6,272 nucleotides of DNA from an uncultured Bacillota bacterium (lineage in GTDB: Bacteria; Bacillota; Clostridia; Tissierellales; Tissierellaceae). The DNA lies in assembly GCA_937951995.1 (NCBI GenBank), contig CALGAG010000232.1, positions 1 through 6,272 on the forward strand. Direction: 5' to 3'. The position numbers were made by a program, and so were the translations under genes. Positions 1 through 5,691 of the stretch are shown in pieces; the stretch's first letter is position 1, and every line of letters starts with the position of its first letter. The notes beneath the pieces are model-generated. The model made no database searches and had not been told where the DNA came from. It saw nothing but the letters and a program-made list of their open reading frames with translations.

Positions 1-335
1 AGGAGGAATGGGAGATCATCAGAAAGCACCCTGAGATGGGCTACAGGATTGCAATGGCAACCCTGGAGCTTGCTGCTATTTCCGACTACATCCTCTCCCA
101 CCATGAAAGGTGGGACGGTACGGGCTATCCTGATGGTTTGAAATACGATGAAATTCCGGTCCTATCAAGAATAGTCAACATCATAGACTCCTATGATGCC
201 ATGATAACAGAGCGACCCTACAAGAAGAAGCTGTCCCAGGTAGAAGCATTAAGGGAAATTGAGAGGAATGCCGGAACCCAATTTGACCCGGACCTGGCCC
301 AGGTATTTGTCCAGGTGGTCAGGGAGATGGATTAA
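1..335 (+). CDS. HD-GYP domain protein, C-terminal part (5' end outside window)
   Basis: This is the tail of a gene that begins upstream; the reading frame is open from position 3 and stops at TAA 333-335. The translation carries the HD-GYP hallmark HHERWDGTGYP at about 99-131, preceded by HPEMGYRIA (the conserved HPxxG stretch). It is followed by LSRIVNIIDSYDAMITERPY, the 'D-x-YDAM-x-x-xRPY' segment typical of the family, and by the closing GTQFDPDLAQVF motif. HD-GYP proteins with an intact HHExxDGxGYP motif usually hydrolyse cyclic di-GMP using a two- or three-metal centre in the cytoplasm or on a membrane sensor. The HD dyad and any N-terminal sensor or receiver domain lie outside the window, so activity and input signal cannot be judged. 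An internal ATG at 36 is not a credible start because conserved family residues precede it. No clear intrinsic terminator follows the stop. Confidence 0.93.
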   Translation, partial: EEWEIIRKHPEMGYRIAMATLELAAISDYILSHHERWDGTGYPDGLKYDEIPVLSRIVNIIDSYDAMITERPYKKKLSQVEALREIERNAGTQFDPDLAQVFVQVVREMD

Positions 336-411
336 ATCCCTAGAGAGCCGACCTAATGGAAATCCTTGGTTTGATTATTTTTGATTTATGCAAATAAATG
401 TGTCACTTATA

Positions 412-440
412 TTCCCAGATATTGGATAATATGCTAAAAT
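412..440 (+). promoter_or_regulatory. probable sigma-A promoter with extended -10, for the GNAT gene
   Basis: The -35 candidate is TTCCCA at 412-417 (4 of 6 matches to TTGACA). A 17-base spacer separates it from TAAAAT at 435-440 (5 of 6 matches). A TGC triplet directly before the -10 (432-434) gives an extended -10 element, which would offset the modest -35. Transcription would start near 447, leaving a leader of about 32 bases before the ATG at 479. An overlapping GATAAT at 425-430 is a weaker alternative -10 because no good -35 sits at the right distance. Confidence 0.55.
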
Positions 441-465
441 ATTGTTATGAAAACAAAGTTGTAAT

Positions 466-473
466 GAGAGGTG
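466..473 (+). promoter_or_regulatory. ribosome binding site that sets the GNAT start
   Basis: GAGAGGTG lies 5 bases before the ATG at 479. The in-frame ATG at 398 has no such site and lies upstream of the predicted transcription start, so the start at 479 is preferred. The same GAGAGGTG core is found before the gene at 2314. Confidence 0.75.
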
Positions 474-478
474 AAAGC

Positions 479-1030
479 ATGCCCGTACTCAAAACAGACA
501 GACTACTTATGAGAAGGTTTAGGCTGACTGACCTTAACGATTTCTATGAATATGCTAAAGACCCTGTTGTAGGACCTAACGCAGGATGGGACTACCACAG
601 GACCAGGGATGAATCTCTCTTATTGCTTAAGAAGTTTACCAAGAGCAATGAAATATGGGCAATTGAGCATGTGGAGACCTCCAAGGTAATTGGGTCAATA
701 GGGATACATAGGGACAGAAAAAGGGAGAACAAATCAGCAAGGATGATCGGATACGTAATAAATTCCAAATACTGGGGTAAGGGCTATGCCACAGAGGCAG
801 CAAAAAAAATAATGGAATATGCCTTTGACCAACTGGACATTGACCTGATATCCGCCTACCACTATTCCCACAACGACCGATCCAAGAGGGTGATAAGAAA
901 GTGTGGAATGACCCATGAAGGGGTTCTGAAGTGTGCAACCGTAACCTACGATGGCTTGGTATATGATGAGCACTGTTACTCCATAACAAAAGATGAATTC
1001 AATAAGGTGACAATACCCACAGGAGTGTAA
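479..1030 (+). CDS. GNAT family N-acetyltransferase, RimJ/RimL type
   Basis: A 183-residue protein of the usual length for the RimJ/RimL (Acetyltransf_3) branch of the GNAT fold, which transfers an acetyl group from acetyl-CoA to an amine. It opens with LKTDRLLMRRFRLTDLNDFYEY, the typical 'TeRLlLRrfr-x-xDa' start. Beta strands follow in AIEHVETSKVIGSIGI (61-76) and ARMIGYVI (87-94). The acetyl-CoA pyrophosphate loop (Q/RxxGxG/A type) is YWGKGYATEA at 98-107. The C-terminal family signature HNDRSKRVIRKCGMTHEG spans 131-148. Members acetylate ribosomal protein N-termini, small molecules or antibiotics; the substrate cannot be read from sequence. The upstream in-frame extension to 398 is rejected because it has no ribosome binding site and the conserved fold begins at residue 3 of the shorter form. 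The gene appears monocistronic, with its own promoter and a terminator that overlaps its last codons. By eye it is slightly more A/T-rich than the genes after it. Confidence 0.93.
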   Translation: MPVLKTDRLLMRRFRLTDLNDFYEYAKDPVVGPNAGWDYHRTRDESLLLLKKFTKSNEIWAIEHVETSKVIGSIGIHRDRKRENKSARMIGYVINSKYWGKGYATEAAKKIMEYAFDQLDIDLISAYHYSHNDRSKRVIRKCGMTHEGVLKCATVTYDGLVYDEHCYSITKDEFNKVTIPTGV

Positions 1031-1049
1031 AAGCTCCTGTTATTTTTTT
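1019..1049 (+). terminator. intrinsic terminator of the GNAT gene
   Basis: A perfect 7-bp stem, ACAGGAG (1019-1025) with CTCCTGT (1034-1040), encloses an 8-base loop and runs into TTATTTTTTT (1040-1049). The left arm encodes the last residues of the acetyltransferase and the TAA stop (1028-1030) lies in the loop, so the terminator overlaps the coding region. Confidence 0.88.
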
Positions 1050-1076
1050 GCCTCGCGGCAGCTTCTAAGGTATAAT
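1048..1076 (+). promoter_or_regulatory. sigma-A promoter for the DUF438 gene and probably the downstream operon
   Basis: A perfect TATAAT at 1071-1076 is preceded, after exactly 17 bases, by TTGCCT at 1048-1053 (4 of 6 matches to TTGACA). The first two bases of the -35 are the last two T bases of the upstream terminator. Transcription would start near 1083. A Shine-Dalgarno AGGGAG at 1093-1098 sits 7 bases before the ATG at 1106. No operator-like palindrome stands out around it. Confidence 0.78.
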
Positions 1077-1105
1077 TAAAGCATCACTTTGAAGGGAGCG
1101 GTGGG

Positions 1106-2281
1106 ATGAATAATAAGGATGGAAAGATAGATAGGTTGAAGGAATACATCAAGAGACTAAACCGCAAGGAGGATGGGAGAAAGCTCTATCTGGAGTACAA
1201 GGACGATATCACAAGTGTCCAACCCCAGGATGCCTTTCAGATTTTTCATGGACTCTTGGAGGAGGGAATGACTGAAAGGGAAATACTCACTTTTCTGGAC
1301 AAGATTATAAACGTATTCCATGAAAGCCTCACAGGCCATACCTGGAAGAGACCTGAAAACGACAACTTCCTCACGGACCTGGAGCTTGAGAATGAAGCCT
1401 TGAGAAAGAAGACAGACCATATAAAGACGATAGTGAAGGAGCCAACCTCCCAGATAAGAAGGGAAAAGCTTATTCCCCTTATTGAGGAGTTGAAGGACTT
1501 CTACCCCCACTATGCCAAGAAGGAGAATATACTTTTTCCGTACCTTGAAAAAAACAAGGCAAGATTTGAAGGCCTGACAATAATGTGGGCCCTCCATGAC
1601 ATGGTCAAGGACCAGGTGGACAATGCCTTGAAGTTGCTCAAGGATCCTGAAAGCGACGACCATGAAGTCAATGTTGCAATAGCAGAGCTCTTCTTTGGAA
1701 TATTGGGTATAGTTAAGAAGGAGGAAATAATACTGTTTCCCTCAGCCTGTGAGGTCCTGACCGAGGAGGAATGGCACCAGATGCACAGACAAAGCTACGA
1801 TTACAGCTTTCCATTTATAGAAAAGGAATGGGAGGAGGAAATCCTGGAGGCCCAGGAGGCCGTAATGGACAAGGGAAGGTTTAAGACAGAGACAGGAGAC
1901 CTGTCCTTTGACCAGATTAAGCTGATATTTGATTCCCTTCCTGTGGACATGACCTTTGTGGACCAAGACAACAAGGTCAGGTTCTTTACAAGGCCCAAGG
2001 ACAGGATATTCCCAAGGTCCCCAGCAATCATCGGGCGGGATGTGAACAAGTGCCATCCACCTGACAGCGTCCATGTTGTTGAGGAGATAGTGGAGGCCTT
2101 TAGAAGAGGGGACAGGGACACTGCCACCTTTTGGATAAGGATTAAGGGTAGGATGATCCTGATCCAGTACTTCGCCATGAGAAATGACAAGGGTGAATAC
2201 AGGGGCGTCCTTGAGGTTAGTCAGGATATTACAGAGATTCAGGCCCTTGAAGGGGAAAGAAGACTTTTGGAGTGGAGCTGA
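1106..2281 (+). CDS. DUF438 / hemerythrin-like / PAS domain protein
   Basis: A 391-residue soluble protein with no signal peptide or membrane segment. Residues about 5-75 match the DUF438 N-terminal helical domain (KIDRLKEYIKRLN, then ILTFLDKIINVFHESL). Residues about 90-245 form a hemerythrin-like helical bundle with likely metal ligands in HYAKKENILFP (H135, E140), MWALHDMV (H164, D165) and KKEEIILFP (E206/E207). The first-helix histidine is not obvious; H105 or H78 are candidates. Residues about 265-380 are a PAS domain, with the start FDQIKLIFDSLPVDMTFVDQDNKVRFF, the motif GRDVNKCHPPDSVHVVEEI (310-328) and the end GVLEVSQDITEIQALEG. Such proteins are common in anaerobes and are thought to sense or handle oxygen, NO or redox state, but the family's role is not firmly established. 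There is no kinase, cyclase or DNA-binding output domain, so it probably acts through a partner. It heads the probable four-gene operon. Confidence 0.9.
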   Translation: MNNKDGKIDRLKEYIKRLNRKEDGRKLYLEYKDDITSVQPQDAFQIFHGLLEEGMTEREILTFLDKIINVFHESLTGHTWKRPENDNFLTDLELENEALRKKTDHIKTIVKEPTSQIRREKLIPLIEELKDFYPHYAKKENILFPYLEKNKARFEGLTIMWALHDMVKDQVDNALKLLKDPESDDHEVNVAIAELFFGILGIVKKEEIILFPSACEVLTEEEWHQMHRQSYDYSFPFIEKEWEEEILEAQEAVMDKGRFKTETGDLSFDQIKLIFDSLPVDMTFVDQDNKVRFFTRPKDRIFPRSPAIIGRDVNKCHPPDSVHVVEEIVEAFRRGDRDTATFWIRIKGRMILIQYFAMRNDKGEYRGVLEVSQDITEIQALEGERRLLEWS

Positions 2282-2313
2282 CACAATAAATAGCAAAAGA
2301 GAGGTGCACAGAC

Positions 2314-4404
2314 ATGAATAGATTAATGAAGCTTTTTTCAATTGGTATACTGGCCATGATCCTTACAATGTTTAATGGCTGCAATACAGAGGCCACAGGG
2401 ATGGAACCCATTAGGCTTGTGGTGGATGGAAAGGACATCACCCATCTTACTGAACCAATAATTGAGAATGGAAGGACCCTTGTGCCAATCAGATTTGTCA
2501 CAGAGGAGATTGGCGGCCAGGTAAGCTGGGACAATGCCACCAGGACCGTCAAGGCCTGGAAGGGAGAAAGGTCCCTAAGAATGATAATAGGAAGCAGGGT
2601 AGTGGAGCTTGGAAATGGTGAGGATGCTGTTGTAAGCGATGTCTCGCCGAGGATAATTGAGGGCAGGACCTTTGTCCCCCTAAGACTCATAAGCAATGGC
2701 CTAGGCATAGATGTTAGCTGGGACAATTCCACAAGAACAGTACTTGTGGACTCGGGAAAAAGCGCAGCTGTTGAACCCTTCTACAATGTGAACATCACAT
2801 CCCACCAGGGAGGAAGCTATATAACAGGGACCTCAAGGATAACCGTGTCTGGAGATTCAAGCCTTCTTAAGGCAGGCAACCAGTTAAGACTGCTGCTTCT
2901 GGACAAGAAGGACCATACTGGCTACATCGTTGGGATGGCAGATGCAGCCACAAGGGCTGTGGATTACATTCCTGAGGTTGAAAATACAGGGGACAGGATG
3001 CTTGTTGCAGGAGTCTATGACCAGAATGGAACATTCCTGGGAGGAGACAGCATACCTGTAGCGGTCAGGGTAATTCCAGAGGCTGATATGGCAGGTCTTG
3101 TTGACAACATGCTGGTAAGCTCAGCTAGGGAGATTAGTCCAAGACTTAACTTTGCACCTTATTCTGTAAAATATGTAATCACAAACCTTTCCAGTGGAAG
3201 GGTCAGGGTCGAGGAAAACAGGGATCCATACGGACCCTTCACCTGGAACCCAATGTCCACTGACAACGGGCTGAACACTGTACAGATCATAGCCCTGGAC
3301 CACAACAAGAAGGAATATCCGGGAAGGACCTATACAGTCAATGTCCAGGTTCCAAAAAGGATTACCCTTTCAGGGGTGACAGAGGGTTCAACCATTAGAA
3401 ATCCGGTGACCCTCCTGGCAAACAGAAACTTTGATGTTAGGGAAACCACCTTCCTTATGAGGGACCCGTCAACTGGTGTGGAGACAGTCCTTCAGACCAT
3501 GCCCTACGGATCCTACACCTGGTTCCCAGGTCCGGAAATATCCGGATGGAAAGACCTTATGGTAAGGGTAATTGATTCGCAGGGCAATACAGTAACCAGC
3601 GAGCCTGTAAGAGTTAATCTGGAAGGCAAGCCACAGGTCCAGCTTCAGGGAATCGGACCCAAGCAGGTTGTAACAGGGGCTACAGACCTGACCTACAGGA
3701 CCAATGTTGACCTTGCTGACCTTCGGTTTGTCCTTACAAACAGGGGCACTGGCGAGACCAGAACCATAAATGCCAATCCGGATACAAAGAAGGCCGTCTA
3801 CACTCCCTTGTCCAAGGATACGGGAAACTGGAGAATTCTTGCGCGGGCAACCTATAACGGCATGATAATAACAAGTGAAACCGTTGATTTTGAGGTCTAT
3901 GCACAGGAGACCTTCGGTCCATACAGCATAATAGCAAAGGACCAGTTCAAATCCTTTGCAGCCCAGATGGCAGTGGATACCTATAGAAGGACTGGAATGT
4001 CAGCGGCAATCCAGACATCCCAGGCAATACTTGAGACAGGCTGGGGTCAATCGGTGCCAAGTGACAAGTACACTGGCAAGAAGTCCAACAACCTCTTTGG
4101 AATAAAGGGAAGCGCCAGCAACGGCTCGGTTATCTCAAACACCTGGGAGGTCTACAACGGAGTCACCTATAGGGTAGATGCGGAGTTCAGGGCCTACAAT
4201 GATCCTGTGGAAAGCTGGAATGACCACAAGGTCCTACTCCAGAAGGATAGGTATGGAATATTCAGGGATGTCATGTACAACAGTTCAATGGGTGCCTGGG
4301 CCATCAGAAGGGCAGGCTATGCAACCGACCCCAACTATCCCATCAAGCTTATGGATATAATCAGGGTCAACAACCTAAGGGACTACGACAAGGTAAGCCT
4401 GTAA
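2314..4404 (+). CDS. exported cell-wall glucosaminidase with copper-amine-oxidase-type stalk and four beta modules
   Basis: A 696-residue exported protein. Residues 1-22 are a signal peptide (short basic start, hydrophobic IGILAMILTMF), with a possible lipobox F-N-G-C23, so it may be a lipoprotein. Residues about 32-146 contain two copies of the copper amine oxidase N-terminal (stalk) repeat, NGRTLVPIRFV...VSWDNATRTV and EGRTFVPLRLI...VSWDNSTRTV, which in bacterial surface proteins is structural and not enzymatic. Residues about 155-532 hold four related beta-rich modules. Residues about 543-690 are a GH73-type glucosaminidase (Glucosaminidase family): AIQTSQAILETGWGQS gives the likely catalytic E574, followed by NNLFGIKGSA, YRVDAEFRAYNDPVESWNDH and the closing GYATDPNYPIKLMDII. 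It should cleave N-acetylglucosaminyl linkages in peptidoglycan outside the membrane, for wall turnover or daughter cell separation. GAGAGGTG at about 2299-2306 precedes the ATG by 7 bases. It lies 32 bases after the DUF438 gene and 22 before uvsE. Confidence 0.92.
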   Translation: MNRLMKLFSIGILAMILTMFNGCNTEATGMEPIRLVVDGKDITHLTEPIIENGRTLVPIRFVTEEIGGQVSWDNATRTVKAWKGERSLRMIIGSRVVELGNGEDAVVSDVSPRIIEGRTFVPLRLISNGLGIDVSWDNSTRTVLVDSGKSAAVEPFYNVNITSHQGGSYITGTSRITVSGDSSLLKAGNQLRLLLLDKKDHTGYIVGMADAATRAVDYIPEVENTGDRMLVAGVYDQNGTFLGGDSIPVAVRVIPEADMAGLVDNMLVSSAREISPRLNFAPYSVKYVITNLSSGRVRVEENRDPYGPFTWNPMSTDNGLNTVQIIALDHNKKEYPGRTYTVNVQVPKRITLSGVTEGSTIRNPVTLLANRNFDVRETTFLMRDPSTGVETVLQTMPYGSYTWFPGPEISGWKDLMVRVIDSQGNTVTSEPVRVNLEGKPQVQLQGIGPKQVVTGATDLTYRTNVDLADLRFVLTNRGTGETRTINANPDTKKAVYTPLSKDTGNWRILARATYNGMIITSETVDFEVYAQETFGPYSIIAKDQFKSFAAQMAVDTYRRTGMSAAIQTSQAILETGWGQSVPSDKYTGKKSNNLFGIKGSASNGSVISNTWEVYNGVTYRVDAEFRAYNDPVESWNDHKVLLQKDRYGIFRDVMYNSSMGAWAIRRAGYATDPNYPIKLMDIIRVNNLRDYDKVSL
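2467..2742 (+). repeat. two copies of the copper-amine-oxidase N-terminal stalk motif
   Basis: Codons 52-79 and 116-143 of the glucosaminidase gene encode near-identical 28-residue stretches 64 residues apart. The shared pattern is [NE]GRT-[LF]-VP-[IL]-R, then G and VSWDN-[AS]-TRTV. The DNA around the VSWDN segments is similar but not identical, so this is an old internal duplication typical of this domain family, not a recent one. Confidence 0.85.
2776..3909 (+). repeat. four tandem ~92-residue beta modules within the glucosaminidase
   Basis: Four segments share an aromatic-x-P anchor followed by a conserved strand: DYIPEVENTGDRMLVAGVYD (217-236), TWNPMSTDNGLNTVQIIALD (310-329), TWFPGPEISGWKDLMVRVID (402-421) and VYTPLSKDTGNWRILARATY (495-514). 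The aromatic positions 218, 311, 403 and 496 are 93, 92 and 93 residues apart, which indicates a tandem array of Ig-like or related beta-sandwich modules. They probably act as a spacer or wall-binding arm between the stalk and the catalytic domain. I cannot assign a named family with confidence. Confidence 0.75.
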
Positions 4405-4426
4405 ATGAAAAACAAAGGATGAAAAT

Positions 4427-5680
4427 ATGAGAATAGGATATGCATGTCTGACAAGGGGGATTCCCTACACGGATTTCAAGGGGGTCACCAGTAAAAATGC
4501 CACACCGGAAAGACTCATTGAAGTAACCGGTCACAATTTGAATAGCCTGGAAAATATCCTAAGGTACAATGTTGAGGATGGTCTGAATATGTTCAGGCTG
4601 TCCTCTGACCTTATTCCCTTCGGGTCCAGTCCAGTGAATGGGACCAGGTGGTGGGAGATTTTCAAGCCACAATTCCAGGATCTTGGAAGACTTATAAGGG
4701 ACAATGACATAAGGGTTTCAATGCATCCAGGCCAATACACGGTCCTGAACTCACCTGACTGGGATGTGGTCAGCCGGGCTGTGGAGGACCTGGCCTACCA
4801 CAATCTCCTTCTGGATAGCCTGTCCCTTGACAGGAGGGCAAAGATAATCATCCATATTGGAGGAGTCTACGGTGACAAGGAAGGGGCCATAAAAAGGTTC
4901 AAGGAAGCCTACAAGGAGCTGCCGGACCGCATCAAGGACCGGCTTATCATTGAAAACGACGAAAGACTATACAGCATCCAGGAGGTCCTCCAGGTTGGGA
5001 CAGACCTTGGAATACCTGTTGTATTTGACAACCTCCACCATCAGGTAAAGATGGGGGATGGAAAGGACCATATGTGGATAAGGGAGGCTGCAAAGACCTG
5101 GAAAAGGGAGGATGGGGTCCAGAAGATCCACTACTCCCAGCAGGATCCGGACAAGAATCAGGGAGCCCATTCAGAGACCATAGATGTTAAAGACCTGATA
5201 CAGTATATTGATACTAATATCCACCATGACCTTGACATCATGCTGGAGGTCAAGGACAAGAACCTGTCGGCGAAAAAGGCCACCAATGCAGTTATCGACA
5301 CAGGCAGGATAACAAATCTGGAAAGGGAGTGGAGCAGGTACAAGTACAATGTCCTGGAAAGCTCACCGGAAGCCTACCATGAAATCAGGAATCTCTTAAA
5401 GGACAAGGATGCCTATCCGGTGGAGGAATTCTACCGCCTGGTTGACAGGGCAATCTACAGGACAGCCCCATCCCAAGGGACCCTAATAAATGGTATAGAC
5501 CATGTGTGGGGCTATTTCAAGGATGTGGCAACGGAAAAGGACAAGGTCAGGTTCAGAAGGGAACTGAGAAGGTTTGAGGAAGGGAAGCTTTCCCTCAGGG
5601 CAATAAAGAACAGCCTTTGGAGGCTCAACGAAAAGTACCGGGACCCATACCTGATGAAGTCCTACTACTTCCACCTATAG
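4427..5680 (+). CDS. uvsE: UV damage endonuclease UvsE with C-terminal DUF1722-like domain
   Basis: A 417-residue cytoplasmic protein. Residues 1-285 are the UvsE/UVDE TIM-barrel endonuclease, which nicks DNA 5' of UV photoproducts (and some other lesions) to start photolyase-independent repair. The start MRIGYACLTRGIPY is typical. Metal-site residues seen in the family are present: H100 (MHPGQY, with lesion-probing Q103-Y104), H143 (IIHIGG), E176 (IIENDE), D201 and H204 (FDNLHH), K233 and H235 (KIHYS), H248 (GAHSE) and E274 (MLEVKDK). Bacterial UvsE is usually about 280-320 residues; this one has about 115 more. Residues about 305-417 resemble DUF1722 (YbgA C-terminal type): KYNVLESSPEAYHEI, then INGIDHVWGYFK, EKDKVRFRRELRRFEEGKLSL and DPYLMKSYYFHL. 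AAAGGATG at 4414-4421 precedes the start. The gene sits 22 bases after the glucosaminidase and 11 before the methyltransferase, so it is very likely co-transcribed with both. Confidence 0.94.
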   Translation: MRIGYACLTRGIPYTDFKGVTSKNATPERLIEVTGHNLNSLENILRYNVEDGLNMFRLSSDLIPFGSSPVNGTRWWEIFKPQFQDLGRLIRDNDIRVSMHPGQYTVLNSPDWDVVSRAVEDLAYHNLLLDSLSLDRRAKIIIHIGGVYGDKEGAIKRFKEAYKELPDRIKDRLIIENDERLYSIQEVLQVGTDLGIPVVFDNLHHQVKMGDGKDHMWIREAAKTWKREDGVQKIHYSQQDPDKNQGAHSETIDVKDLIQYIDTNIHHDLDIMLEVKDKNLSAKKATNAVIDTGRITNLEREWSRYKYNVLESSPEAYHEIRNLLKDKDAYPVEEFYRLVDRAIYRTAPSQGTLINGIDHVWGYFKDVATEKDKVRFRRELRRFEEGKLSLRAIKNSLWRLNEKYRDPYLMKSYYFHL

Positions 5681-5691
5681 GGGTTGAGAAT

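Larger units (their letters stand above)
336..478 (+). other. intergenic region before the GNAT gene
   Basis: This 143-base, AT-rich gap holds the promoter and ribosome binding site of the acetyltransferase gene (listed separately). I see no strong GC-rich hairpin followed by a T-tract, so how transcription of the upstream HD-GYP gene ends is unclear. A weak 6-bp A/T stem with a GCAA loop sits at 384-399 but lacks a following T-run. Confidence 0.6.

Noticed and set aside
321..345. Short inverted repeats around the HD-GYP stop codon (AGGGA/TCCCT and GGAT/ATCC)
   Set aside because: The stems are four to five pairs, mutually exclusive, and not followed by T bases, so they are likely chance.
384..399. 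Small inverted repeat ATTTAT-GCAA-ATAAAT that might terminate the HD-GYP transcript
   Set aside because: The stem is six A/T pairs only, with no following T-tract; it is too weak to call a terminator or an operator.
398..478. Upstream in-frame start that would extend the acetyltransferase by 27 residues
   Set aside because: There is no ribosome binding site before 398, the stretch contains the likely promoter, and the conserved fold begins just after the ATG at 479, which has GAGAGGTG at the right distance.
636..989. Open frames on the - strand inside the acetyltransferase gene
   Set aside because: They are shadows of the real gene; the translations are low-complexity and rich in Ser, Leu and His, without family motifs.
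1742..2732. Long open frames on the - strand across the DUF438 gene and the start of the glucosaminidase gene
   Set aside because: They overlap well-supported genes, have no recognisable domains or ribosome binding sites, and follow from the purine-rich codon use of the + strand genes.
4178..4360. A + strand open frame in a second frame inside the glucosaminidase domain
   Set aside because: It lies wholly within the conserved GH73 coding region and has no start signals of its own.
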